From NCBI GenBank assembly GCA_965222645.1, contig OZ244968.1, positions 3,534,001 through 3,598,000 on the forward strand: a DNA stretch of 64,000 nt, in the 5' to 3' direction. The stretch comes from JABDMH01 sp965222645. GTDB lineage: Bacteria > Bacteroidota > Bacteroidia > Chitinophagales > Saprospiraceae. A program made the translations under genes and the position numbers. Position 1 is the first letter of the stretch. Every line of letters begins with the position of its first letter. Positions 18,682 to 27,120 of the stretch are shown here, one piece after another. The notes below the pieces were generated by a model. It was not told the DNA's origin, did not search any database, and saw nothing but the letters and a program-made list of their open reading frames with translations.

Positions 18682-19960
18682 TCTTGCTGAAGGTGAGGCA
18701 AAGATCGGTGTGGTGGGACTCGGTTATGTCGGGTTGCCACTGGCCCTGGCATTTGCAAAGAAGTTTAGCGTGATTGGTTTTGACATCAGTGAACCTCGAG
18801 TTCAGCTGATGCGTGAAAATATTGATCCATCGTCAGAATTGGATTCGGATGCTTTTGACAATACTAATATCCGGTTTACATCCGATGCTAGTGAGCTGAA
18901 GGACGCGCACTTTTTTATTGTCGCTGTGCCAACACCCGTAGACGAACATCGGAATCCAAATCTCAATCCAGTCCTATCGGCCTCAAAAGCAGTGGGCAAA
19001 GCTCTCAAAAAGGGTGATTACGTCGTATTTGAGAGCACCGTATATCCGGGATGTACAGAAGAAGATTGTCTTCCTATTCTCGAGGAGGAATCGGGACTCA
19101 ATCTGGGGAATGATTTTAAATTGGGTTATTCTCCTGAGCGGATAAATCCGGGTGATAAAGAACGCACAGTGACGAAGATTATGAAGATTGTATCGGGGAG
19201 CGATGACGAGGCTACTGAAGAAATATCAAAGGTTTATGCCGAGGTTATCGAGCCCGGAGTGTACAAGGCGGAAAGCATAAAAGTGGCAGAGGCAGCCAAA
19301 GTCATTGAAAATACACAGCGAGACCTCAATATCTCGTTTGTCAACGAATTAGCAATTATTTTTGACCGGATGGGTATCAACACCAAGGCCGTTTTGGCAG
19401 CAGCAGGCACAAAGTGGAATTTCTTAAAATACAAACCGGGTCTGGTGGGTGGACACTGTATCGGCGTTGATCCCTATTATTTGGTGCACAAGGCCAAGCA
19501 ACTCGGCTACGATCCCCAGGTGATTTTGAGCGGCCGAAGAGTCAACGACGGGATACCAGCCTTTATAGCAAAGAAATTGGTACAATTGCTTTTGAAAAAT
19601 GGAAAAAATCCACAAGAGTGTAAAGTCGCTGTCTTAGGAGTGACCTTTAAGGAGAATGTTGCGGATATCAGAAATTCGAAAGTCGCTGATTTGATTCGTG
19701 AATTGATGCAATACGCAATTCATGTACATATTCACGATCCATATGCTTCGCCAAATGAAGTGAGTAAGGAGTACAAATTTTCGTTAACGGCAAATCTGGA
19801 CATGGATTACGATGCGGTAATCGTCGCCGTAAATCATTCGATTTATAGCGAGTATGATGAAGCTTATTTTAAATCTATCATGAATGACCATCCGATTTTG
19901 TTTGACATCAAGGGAATGTACAAATTGTCGGATCCTGATATCACATACTGGAGTCTCTAG
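18665..19960 (+). CDS. UDP-N-acetylhexosamine 6-dehydrogenase (TviB/WbpO/WbpA type)
   Basis: A 431-residue nucleotide-sugar dehydrogenase that oxidises C6 of a UDP-HexNAc to the uronic acid. The Rossmann motif is GVVGLGYVGLPLA near residue 17. The catalytic cysteine is Cys265 in GGHCIGVDPYYL, the wording typical of TviB/WbpO rather than UDP-glucose dehydrogenase. The C-terminal NAD/UDP-binding region includes VTFKENVADIRNSK. With the epimerase at 34484 it could give UDP-GalNAcA; with the oxidases at 28480 or 48391 it could start the diacetamido uronic acid route. ATG 18671 is an alternative start. Confidence 0.92.
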   Translation: MSMYSNLAEGEAKIGVVGLGYVGLPLALAFAKKFSVIGFDISEPRVQLMRENIDPSSELDSDAFDNTNIRFTSDASELKDAHFFIVAVPTPVDEHRNPNLNPVLSASKAVGKALKKGDYVVFESTVYPGCTEEDCLPILEEESGLNLGNDFKLGYSPERINPGDKERTVTKIMKIVSGSDDEATEEISKVYAEVIEPGVYKAESIKVAEAAKVIENTQRDLNISFVNELAIIFDRMGINTKAVLAAAGTKWNFLKYKPGLVGGHCIGVDPYYLVHKAKQLGYDPQVILSGRRVNDGIPAFIAKKLVQLLLKNGKNPQECKVAVLGVTFKENVADIRNSKVADLIRELMQYAIHVHIHDPYASPNEVSKEYKFSLTANLDMDYDAVIVAVNHSIYSEYDEAYFKSIMNDHPILFDIKGMYKLSDPDITYWSL

Positions 19961-19966
19961 CGAAAC

Positions 19967-20566
19967 ATGGGAACAATCAAAACCGATATCGAAAATCACC
20001 TCAGTGAAACATCGCCCAGGTGGTTTGCGATCTACACTAAGTTTAGATCCGAAAAGGAGGTGGCCCGCAGGCTTGGCAGAAAAGATATCGAATGTTACGT
20101 GCCGATTAATCGCGTGGTACGGGAGTACACTCGCAAGAGAAAAATTGTAGAGCTTCCACTGATAAATTGCTATGCTTTTGTAAGGATTACAAAGGACGAA
20201 TATGTTCCCGTACTGGAGACCGAGTACGTGCTGAGGTTTATCCATTTTTCGAGAAATCTGATATCGATACCGGATTCGGAAATCGACTTGCTGAAAAGGA
20301 TTTGTCAGGAGGTGAATGATATTCAGACCGAGGAGGTGCCATTTGTAAAGGGTCTACCAGTGGAGATCATAGGCGGGAATTTAACTGGTGTACGAGGTAA
20401 ATTGGTCAGTGATCTGGGTAAGAATTTTCTTATCGAATTAGAACATATCGGGATCGGTTTACGGGTAGAGGTAGAACCAAAACTATTGAAACCACTGGCT
20501 TCCTGGAAAGCCATTGGTGATGAAGATGAAGAAATACAGGCCTTGGCCAAGAAATATTGGTATTGA
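19967..20566 (+). CDS. UpxY-family transcription antiterminator (NusG paralogue)
   Basis: A 199-residue NusG-like protein. The NGN domain is clear: WFAIYTKFRSEKEVARRL at about 14-31, CYVPINRVVREYTRKRK, then LPLINCYAFVRI. A KOW-type C-terminal domain contains FVKGLPVEIIGGNLTGVRGK and IGIGLRVEVEPKLL. Dedicated NusG paralogues of the UpxY type allow RNA polymerase to read through long capsule or exopolysaccharide operons in Bacteroidota. Its place among the first genes, seven bases after the dehydrogenase, fits that role. The 288-base gap that follows is the natural place to look for the leader it acts on. Confidence 0.9.
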   Translation: MGTIKTDIENHLSETSPRWFAIYTKFRSEKEVARRLGRKDIECYVPINRVVREYTRKRKIVELPLINCYAFVRITKDEYVPVLETEYVLRFIHFSRNLISIPDSEIDLLKRICQEVNDIQTEEVPFVKGLPVEIIGGNLTGVRGKLVSDLGKNFLIELEHIGIGLRVEVEPKLLKPLASWKAIGDEDEEIQALAKKYWY

Positions 20567-20854
20567 GTCGGGTTTTTAAGGTGCTTTCGAAGTAGGAGCA
20601 ATACCAACAAATAGGTATGAGAACAGACCATAGTCCCCCTGCGACATATGGAGGGCGAAGCCTTAGGTCCTGCTTGAGAACAAATGAAGCACAAATAGAA
20701 TCAGACACCCCCTTTTGATGACTAAACCCGGCATTGAGTGTCAAGTGCCTCTTTACTCCCCCTTAGGTATAAAAATTGCAGTAGACTAATCTCGATACAC
20801 CGAATGTACAAGAGCTTGCAAGGTATTACCATTCTAAACAAAGACATCTAAACA
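20567..20854 (+). promoter_or_regulatory. Non-coding gap between upxY-like gene and UDP-glucose dehydrogenase gene
   Basis: I see no convincing gene in these 288 bases. The gap is by far the longest in this part of the locus and lies directly after the antiterminator gene, so it may hold a promoter or an untranslated leader for the downstream genes. I could not identify a specific motif. Confidence 0.3.
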
Positions 20855-22171
20855 ATGAACATCTCAGTAATAGGTACAGGATATGTAGGATTGGTATCGG
20901 GGACTTGTTTCGCCGAAACTGGAAACAACGTTATCTGTGTGGATATCGATGAGAAGAAGGTGGAGCGCATGAAAAATGGAGAAATTCCAATTTATGAGCC
21001 GGGGCTTGATATCCTATTCGAACGCAATTCCAGGCAAGGTCGACTGAAATTTACGACCAATCTCAAGGATACGGTGCAAAATTCTGAAGTAGTATTTCTA
21101 GCCCTGCCTACTCCTCCTGGTGCAGATGGATCAGCAGACCTGTCTTTTGTGATTGATGTCGCCGGGCAGATAAGTAAAATCATTCAAAGATATACAGTTG
21201 TTGTTGACAAAAGCACTGTACCTGTAGGTACAGCTGAGAAGGTGGAGAGCATACTTGGTGAAAAACTGTCATCAGATATGTTCGATGTAGTTGCCAATCC
21301 GGAATTCTTAAGAGAAGGTGCTGCTATCGATGATTTTCTCAAACCCGATCGTGTGGTTATTGGCACGACTTCTCCACGGGCCATTAATGTGATGAAACGT
21401 TTATATGAGCCCTTTGTGCGCCAAGGGAATCCCCTGATTTTTATGGACCAGCGATCTGCAGAAATGACAAAGTATGCCGCTAATTCGTATTTGGCAACCC
21501 GGATTAGCTTTATGAACGAGATTGCCAATCTATGTGAAAAAGTAGGCGCCAATGTTGATCTCGTACGAAAGGGCATAGGAAGTGATAACCGTATCGGAAA
21601 AAGATTTCTGTTTCCGGGAATTGGATATGGAGGGAGCTGTTTTCCAAAAGATGTGAAGGCACTTTCAAAAACCGCAAAGGAGGCTGAATATGATTTCAAA
21701 ATTTTGGATGCCGTAATGCAGGTAAATGAACTGCAACGCGAAAGACTAATTGATAAAGTGAGCAAATACTTCGGCGGTAATCTCGAAGGAAAGAAAATTG
21801 CAGTTTGGGGTATTGCCTTCAAGCCCAATACTGATGATGTAAGGGAAGCCCCGGCAATCACTATCATGAATGAATTGTCAAATCTGGGAGCAGAGATATA
21901 TGCTTACGATCCAGAAGCAGTAGATAATTCTAAGAGCATTCTCAATGGCGCTGTCAAGTATGGAGACAATCAATACAGCATTTTGAAAAATGCAGATGCA
22001 CTTTGCATCCTTACCGAATGGAGTGTGTTCCGCACGCCGGATTTAAATTTTATAAAATCAGAAATGAAAAATCCTGCCATTTTCGACGGACGAAATCTCT
22101 ATGATCTCGACACAATGAGAGAGTACGGTTTCTATTATGACAGCATCGGACGCGAATGCATTCAAAATTAG
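20855..22171 (+). CDS. ugd: UDP-glucose 6-dehydrogenase
   Basis: A 438-residue enzyme that makes UDP-glucuronate from UDP-glucose with two NAD+. The NAD motif MNISVIGTGYVGLVSGTCF opens the protein. The middle contains NPEFLREGAAIDDFLKPDR and the catalytic Cys262 lies in YGGSCFPKDVKAL. The C-terminal domain has GIAFKPNTDDVREAP. These are the signatures of the UDP-glucose type, as opposed to the UDP-HexNAc enzyme at 18665. UDP-GlcA would be used directly or converted to UDP-GalA by the epimerase at 26045. Confidence 0.96.
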   Translation: MNISVIGTGYVGLVSGTCFAETGNNVICVDIDEKKVERMKNGEIPIYEPGLDILFERNSRQGRLKFTTNLKDTVQNSEVVFLALPTPPGADGSADLSFVIDVAGQISKIIQRYTVVVDKSTVPVGTAEKVESILGEKLSSDMFDVVANPEFLREGAAIDDFLKPDRVVIGTTSPRAINVMKRLYEPFVRQGNPLIFMDQRSAEMTKYAANSYLATRISFMNEIANLCEKVGANVDLVRKGIGSDNRIGKRFLFPGIGYGGSCFPKDVKALSKTAKEAEYDFKILDAVMQVNELQRERLIDKVSKYFGGNLEGKKIAVWGIAFKPNTDDVREAPAITIMNELSNLGAEIYAYDPEAVDNSKSILNGAVKYGDNQYSILKNADALCILTEWSVFRTPDLNFIKSEMKNPAIFDGRNLYDLDTMREYGFYYDSIGRECIQN

Positions 22172-22292
22172 TGTGAAACCCCCACCAGTTCTTTTTTCTG
22201 TGGTTGCAGCCCGAATGACCACAGAGATGGAAAAAATATAATATGGATTTAATAATGGAACCCGGAGTAAATCTCGATCAAACATTTAGCAA

Positions 22293-22538
22293 ATGAGTGA
22301 GAACCCCCCTATTGCAAAAGAATCACATCTCAGAAGCATCCTCAAAGGTCTTACATGGAGACTTCTTGCCACGGCGACCACCATTACGATCGCTTATTTC
22401 ATTTTAGGGGAGATCGGCGATGCTCTTAAAATAGGTGGATTAGAATTTATTGGAAAACTATTTATTTATTATTTGCACGAGCGAGCATGGCAGATGGTAC
22501 CCAGAGGGAAAATTAGGTCCATCTACAACGGCAGATAA
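22293..22538 (+). CDS. DUF2061 small membrane protein
   Basis: An 81-residue membrane protein of the DUF2061 family. The N-terminus is KGLTWRLLATATTITIAYFI, followed by a second amphipathic or membrane segment (FIGKLFIYYLHERAWQMV). DUF2061 genes are recurrently found with sulfate-activation genes, and here it sits directly before cysC. The association suggests a role near sulfate uptake or activation at the membrane, but no biochemical function is known to me. Confidence 0.82.
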   Translation: MSENPPIAKESHLRSILKGLTWRLLATATTITIAYFILGEIGDALKIGGLEFIGKLFIYYLHERAWQMVPRGKIRSIYNGR

Positions 22539-22584
22539 AATTTAAGCTATTATTTCAACAAATATTCATCCTGTCTATTCAAAA

Positions 22585-23151
22585 ATGCTCTCGAGAAATG
22601 AGCGCCAAAAGGCGTTGCATCAGAGGAGTGCTGTTTTCTGGTTTACAGGATTGTCCGGATCGGGTAAGAGCACCATCGCAATTGCGGTAGAGCGTCGATT
22701 ATTTCTATCCGGTTATGTGGCTCAGGTACTCGATGGTGACAATATTCGCAGCGGGTTAAATAAAGATCTTGGTTTTTCGATAGAAGATAGAGAGGAAAAT
22801 ATCAGACGCATAGCAGAGGTGGCAAACCTTTACACTCAAAGCGGTATTATTTCTCTGTGCTCCTTTATATCTCCAACTCTTGAAATAAGAAAAAAGGCGG
22901 AACAAATAATTGGAGAATTAGATTTTTTTGAAATATACGTAGATACGCCATTGGCCGTTTGTGAAGCACGCGATGTGAAGGGTCTCTACAAAAAGGCCCG
23001 TGATGGTGAGCTCAAAGGTTTCACTGGTATCGACAGTCCATATGAAGCCCCGGAGGATCCTTCGTTGGTTGTCAAGACGGAAAATCTAAGTGTTGAGGAA
23101 TCTGTGGAAGATGTTTATCAATTTGTCAGGGAAATTGTCTCCCACTTTTAG
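22585..23151 (+). CDS. cysC: Adenylylsulfate (APS) kinase
   Basis: A 188-residue APS kinase that phosphorylates APS to PAPS. The Walker A motif GLSGSGKST is at 22-30. DGDNIRSGLNKDLGFS and REENIRRIAEVA follow, with SFISPTLEIRKKA in the position of the family SPF/YR loop. KGLYKKARDGELKGFTGIDS and YEAPEDPSLVV complete the signature. It is the single-domain form, not fused to CysN. Its product PAPS is the donor for sulfotransferases such as that at 45257. It is followed after 26 bases by cysD. Confidence 0.96.
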   Translation: MLSRNERQKALHQRSAVFWFTGLSGSGKSTIAIAVERRLFLSGYVAQVLDGDNIRSGLNKDLGFSIEDREENIRRIAEVANLYTQSGIISLCSFISPTLEIRKKAEQIIGELDFFEIYVDTPLAVCEARDVKGLYKKARDGELKGFTGIDSPYEAPEDPSLVVKTENLSVEESVEDVYQFVREIVSHF

Positions 23152-23177
23152 TGAAATTTTATTCACAAATAACCTAA

Positions 23178-24080
23178 ATGAATTATCATATTAACCACTT
23201 AAAGGAGCTGGAGTCTGAGTCTATTTTTGTGATGCGTGAGGTGGCGGCACAATTCGAAAATCCCGTGATATTGTTTTCCGGAGGGAAAGATTCGATTTTG
23301 ATGACTTACCTCGCAGTCAAGGCATTTTATCCGGCGAGAGTACCCTTTAGTTTATTGCACGTAGATACGGGACATAATTTTCCGGAAACACTGACATTTA
23401 GAGACAACCTTGTATCAAAATACAATCTAAAACTTGTTGTAGGATATGTACAGGATGCGATAAATAAAGGATTAGTCATGGAAGAAAAAGGTGTAAACGC
23501 CAGCAGAAACTCTTTGCAGATATTTACCCTCCTCGATGAGCTTGAGAAGGGGAAATTTGATGCAGCCCTGGGAGGTGGACGCAGGGATGAGGAAAAAGCC
23601 CGGGCAAAAGAAAGGTTTTTTTCACATCGGGATGAATTTGGCCAATGGGATCCCAAAAATCAAAGGCCGGAATTGTGGAATTTATTTAACGGCAGAAAGA
23701 ATTTGGGTGAACACTTTCGCGTATTTCCAATATCAAACTGGACAGAATTAGATGTTTGGCAGTACCTGGCTGCAGAAAAAGTGCCACTTCCCAATTTGTA
23801 TTTTTCGCATACCCGAAATGTATTTGAAAGAGATGGAGTTTTACTTGCCGACAATGAGTATATAGAGAAAAAACCGGACGAAGTGATTTTTAGTGAAGTG
23901 GTACGTTGCCGTACGATTGGGGATATGACTTGCACTGGAGTCTGGAGGTCAAATGCTAAAACTGTCGATGAAATTATTGCTGAAATTGCCACTACGAGAC
24001 TCACGGAAAGGGGCGGAAGAGCAGATGACAAACGCAGCGAAACCGCCATGGAAGACAGAAAGAAGGAAGGATATTTTTGA
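23178..24080 (+). CDS. cysD: Sulfate adenylyltransferase small subunit
   Basis: A 300-residue CysD that forms APS from ATP and sulfate together with the GTPase CysN. The PP-loop motif FSGGKDSILM lies near residues 34-43. GGGRRDEEKARAKERFFSHR and RVFPISNWTELDVWQYLA are typical, as is RCRTIGDMTCTG. The protein is complete (REGYF-type end, here KKEGYF). Usually cysN follows directly, but here a four-helix-bundle gene and 200 bases of repeat-bearing DNA intervene. Confidence 0.97.
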   Translation: MNYHINHLKELESESIFVMREVAAQFENPVILFSGGKDSILMTYLAVKAFYPARVPFSLLHVDTGHNFPETLTFRDNLVSKYNLKLVVGYVQDAINKGLVMEEKGVNASRNSLQIFTLLDELEKGKFDAALGGGRRDEEKARAKERFFSHRDEFGQWDPKNQRPELWNLFNGRKNLGEHFRVFPISNWTELDVWQYLAAEKVPLPNLYFSHTRNVFERDGVLLADNEYIEKKPDEVIFSEVVRCRTIGDMTCTGVWRSNAKTVDEIIAEIATTRLTERGGRADDKRSETAMEDRKKEGYF

Positions 24081-24127
24081 TGTTTATTTGTTTAGTGTGT
24101 AAGGCATTTTTCAAAAAATAATTCCAG

Positions 24128-24490
24128 ATGAAAATATACAGTTTTGAGAAACTTGATGTTTGGCAACGAACTCGAGAGTTTACAAAGAAGATCTATATCC
24201 TTACGAAGACTTTTCCATCTGAAGAAAAATATGGTTTAATAAGTCAGATTAGAAGAGCAACTATCTCGATCTCTTGCAATATTGTAGAAGGGACATCAAG
24301 ATGGTCTGCAAAGGAAAAAGCTCGATATATTGAAATTGCATATGGAAGTTTAATGGAGGTATTGAACTGTCTCATACTTTGTTCAGATCTGGATTTCATG
24401 AAATCAAGGGACCTTGACGAGCTTAGATTATCAATCGATGAGATAGGTAATAAACTTCATGCCCTTGCCAAGTCGTACCAAAGAATGTAG
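24128..24490 (+). CDS. Four-helix-bundle (S23/23S rRNA intervening-sequence type) protein
   Basis: A 120-residue all-helical protein of the family first seen in intervening sequences of 23S rRNA genes. It starts FEKLDVWQRTREFTKKIY and continues with SQIRRATISISCNIVEGTSR, the usual family signature. EIAYGSLMEVLNCLILCSDL follows. There is no rRNA here; the gene stands alone between cysD and cysN. Stand-alone copies are frequent in Bacteroidota and their function is not established. Together with the repeats that follow it looks like an insertion into a formerly contiguous cysDN operon. Confidence 0.85.
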   Translation: MKIYSFEKLDVWQRTREFTKKIYILTKTFPSEEKYGLISQIRRATISISCNIVEGTSRWSAKEKARYIEIAYGSLMEVLNCLILCSDLDFMKSRDLDELRLSIDEIGNKLHALAKSYQRM

Positions 24491-24530
24491 ATGAGGGCTA
24501 TGACAACATGAACTAATAAAAAATTAAACC

Positions 24531-24662
24531 GTGGTCTTGAAAGTCGGAGACCGGCACCCAGTTACAGATAAATAATTAAACGAAAGAAGAACTAAACACC
24601 ATGTGGTCCTGAGATTGGAAACCAGCACAAGGTTACTAATAAACAGTTAAACAATTAAACGA
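24531..24662 (+). repeat. Two imperfect direct repeats, about 72-base period
   Basis: Copy A (24531-24583) begins GTGGTCTTGAAAGTCGGAGA and copy B (24603-24662) begins GTGGTCCTGAGATTGGAAAC. Both continue with a CCxGCAC segment, GTTAC and AT-rich TAAAC-containing tracts. Both are preceded by a short xxTAAAC run. They fill the space between the four-helix-bundle gene and cysN and are probably part of the inserted segment. Confidence 0.6.
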
Positions 24663-24689
24663 TTAAACATTTATTAACCTCGATCAACA

Positions 24690-25973
24690 TTGAAAGCTAA
24701 AGACAAACCAAGTTTAAAGCAACCATCTACAGAATTGCTGCGTTTCACTACTGCTGGATCTGTCGATGATGGAAAATCAACCCTGATCGGTCGACTATTG
24801 TATGACAGCAAAAGTATTTATCAGGATCAGTACGAGGCGATAGAACGTGTGAGCGAACGCAGGGGAGAAGAAGGCGTAAATCTCGCTCTGCTTACTGACG
24901 GACTTCGAGCAGAACGCGAGCAGGGGATTACTATAGATGTCGCTTACCGCTACTTCTCTACTCCAAAACGAAAATTTATTATTGCAGATACTCCGGGTCA
25001 TATCCAGTATACCCGAAACATGGTGACGGGGGCATCTACTGCAAATGTGGCACTGCTGCTTGTCGATGCAAGGCACGGCGTAGTTGAGCAAACGAGGAGA
25101 CATGCCATTATAGCATCACTTCTTCAGATACCTCATGTCGTGGTGTGCATCAATAAAATGGACCTGGTGGAGTATAAGGAGGAAACCTTTAATGCAATTC
25201 ATGATGAGTTTGAATCTTTTGCGGCTAAGCTCGATATTGTCGATTTTCATTTTATACCGATCTCTGCATTGAAAGGTGACAACGTAGTAGATCGCAGTAA
25301 AATTATGTCCTGGTATCAGGGACCTACATTAATTTATTACCTGGAAAATGTACATATTGCCAGTGATCACAATTTTATCGACTGTAGGTTTCCCGTGCAA
25401 TATGTCGTGCGTCCCTACAATGATGATTTTCACGATTATAGAGGGTACGCCGGTCGAGTGTCGGGAGGGATTTACAAGGTCGGTGATGAAGTGATGGTCC
25501 TTCCCTCGGGATTTACCTCTAAGATTGCAAAAATAGATTCCTTCGATGGAAATTTAGCAGAAGCCTTTCCACCCATGTCAGTTACACTCTTGTTGGAGGA
25601 CGATATCGATGTAAGTCGGGGAGATATGATCGTGAGAGTAAATAATCAACCCGATGTCACCCAGGATATCGAGGTGATGCTCTGTTGGTTTGATCACAGT
25701 AAATCGCTGTTCCCAAGAGGTAAGTACATGATCAGGCACACTTCTCAAGAAGCCAGGTGTATCGTAAAAGAAATCAGGTACAAACTTGACATCAATACCC
25801 TGCATAGAAATCTCCAGGACAGGACGTTGAATATGAACGATATGGGGAGGGTAGTTTTACGTATCACAAAACCATTATTTGTTGATGACTATAAACAAAA
25901 TAGAATTACGGGGAGCATTATTTTAATTGATGAGGGAACGAATAATACTGTGGCGGCAGGAATGATTATCTGA
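24690..25973 (+). CDS. cysN: Sulfate adenylyltransferase large subunit (GTPase)
   Basis: A 427-residue EF-Tu-like GTPase that drives APS synthesis by CysD. The start is TTG 24690; the conserved N-terminus follows soon after. G1 is GSVDDGKST (23-31), G2 is REQGITIDVAYRYF, G3 is DTPGH (100-104) and G4 is NKMD (155-158). A second beta-barrel domain ends with GSIILIDEGTNNTVAAGMI. No CysC domain is fused, matching the separate cysC upstream. A relic of another CysN C-terminus lies at 38173. Confidence 0.97.
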   Translation: MKAKDKPSLKQPSTELLRFTTAGSVDDGKSTLIGRLLYDSKSIYQDQYEAIERVSERRGEEGVNLALLTDGLRAEREQGITIDVAYRYFSTPKRKFIIADTPGHIQYTRNMVTGASTANVALLLVDARHGVVEQTRRHAIIASLLQIPHVVVCINKMDLVEYKEETFNAIHDEFESFAAKLDIVDFHFIPISALKGDNVVDRSKIMSWYQGPTLIYYLENVHIASDHNFIDCRFPVQYVVRPYNDDFHDYRGYAGRVSGGIYKVGDEVMVLPSGFTSKIAKIDSFDGNLAEAFPPMSVTLLLEDDIDVSRGDMIVRVNNQPDVTQDIEVMLCWFDHSKSLFPRGKYMIRHTSQEARCIVKEIRYKLDINTLHRNLQDRTLNMNDMGRVVLRITKPLFVDDYKQNRITGSIILIDEGTNNTVAAGMII

Positions 25974-26044
25974 GAAGATTGTCCTGACGAAAAATATCTT
26001 ATTAAAGCTCAAAATCAAAGACCGTTAGTAAAAGAAAAAATATA

Positions 26045-27085
26045 TTGATAACCGGTACCGCCGGCTTTATCGGATACCATACGGCAATCACGTTCTTAGA
26101 AAAGGATTTTGAAGTTGTGGGGATTGATTCGATAAACGATTATTATAATCCACAATTAAAACTGGATAGGCTTGCGGAGGCAGGAATAAATACAACTTTT
26201 AGTGAGTGGCGGACAATAATCCAAAGTAAAAAGTTTCCGAATTATCGATTTATCCGCGCGAAACTCGAAGACAAGAAAGATCTGGAGAAATTATTTGCTA
26301 CAGAAAAATTCGACAAAGTAATCCATCTTGCAGCTCAACCCGGGGTGAGATACAGTTTAAAAAATCCCGACGCATATATAGATTGTAATATTGTATCTTT
26401 TATGAATATCCTGGAGTGTTGCAGGAATTTTCCTGTCGAACATTTGGTATTTGCGAGCAGTTCGAGCGTATACGGTTTAAACAAAAAGATGCCATTGGCC
26501 ACCGATCAGCACGCAGACCACCCCGTAAGTTTATATGCCGCAACCAAGAAAAGCAACGAATTGATGGCGCACTGCTATAGTCATCTATTTAAAATTCCTG
26601 CCACCGGTTTGCGCTTTTTTACAGTCTATGGTCCATGGGGTCGACCCGACATGGCTACTCAGCTTTTTGCAAACGCCATTGATGACGATAAGCCCATACG
26701 AATATTTAATGAGGGCAAATTGAGTCGCGACTTTACTTACGTGGATGATATAGTCGATGGGATTTTTAAGGTGAGCGAAAAACCACCATCAGGAATTCCT
26801 GAGTGGAATGCAGAAGAACCTGATGCGGCTTCTTCATCTGCCCCCTATAAAATTTATAATATTGGAAACAGCTCGCCGGTGCAATTGATGGATTTTATAA
26901 AATCAATGGAGCGCGCTTTAGGAAAGAAGGCAGTCAAAGAATATCTTCCGATGCAACCCGGAGATGTAGTCGATACGTATGCAGATGTCAGAGCACTGGA
27001 GGAAGATTTTGGATACCGTCCGAAAACGGGAATCGATGACGGACTAAGAAAATTTGTGGCCTGGCATAGGAGTTATGGAAAATGA
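26045..27085 (+). CDS. UDP-glucuronate 4-epimerase-like SDR
   Basis: An extended short-chain dehydrogenase/reductase of about 346 residues. The Rossmann motif GTAGFIG lies at the extreme N-terminus and GIDSINDYYNPQLKLDRL is characteristic of UDP-glucuronate/galacturonate epimerases. SSSSVYG and the active-site YAATK follow. It would convert UDP-GlcA from the enzyme at 20855 to UDP-GalA. The start is uncertain. TTG 26045 gives MITGTAGFIG; the open frame extends upstream as KRKNI without any ATG, GTG or TTG, although family members usually begin with a few such residues before the glycine motif. Confidence 0.88.
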   Translation: MITGTAGFIGYHTAITFLEKDFEVVGIDSINDYYNPQLKLDRLAEAGINTTFSEWRTIIQSKKFPNYRFIRAKLEDKKDLEKLFATEKFDKVIHLAAQPGVRYSLKNPDAYIDCNIVSFMNILECCRNFPVEHLVFASSSSVYGLNKKMPLATDQHADHPVSLYAATKKSNELMAHCYSHLFKIPATGLRFFTVYGPWGRPDMATQLFANAIDDDKPIRIFNEGKLSRDFTYVDDIVDGIFKVSEKPPSGIPEWNAEEPDAASSSAPYKIYNIGNSSPVQLMDFIKSMERALGKKAVKEYLPMQPGDVVDTYADVRALEEDFGYRPKTGIDDGLRKFVAWHRSYGK

Positions 27086-27120
27086 CTTGGGAAAAGTATG
27101 AACTTAGAGTTTATTATTAA

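Noticed and set aside
20323..20744. Minus-strand open frames across the end of the UpxY-like gene and the following gap
   Set aside because: No recognisable domain; most of the length is antisense to a well-supported gene.
21184..21867. Long minus-strand open frame of 227 codons opposite ugd
   Set aside because: It is the mirror of a strongly conserved coding region and its product resembles nothing known.
24128..24490. rRNA intervening sequence
   Set aside because: The protein belongs to the S23-type family, but there is no rRNA sequence around it.
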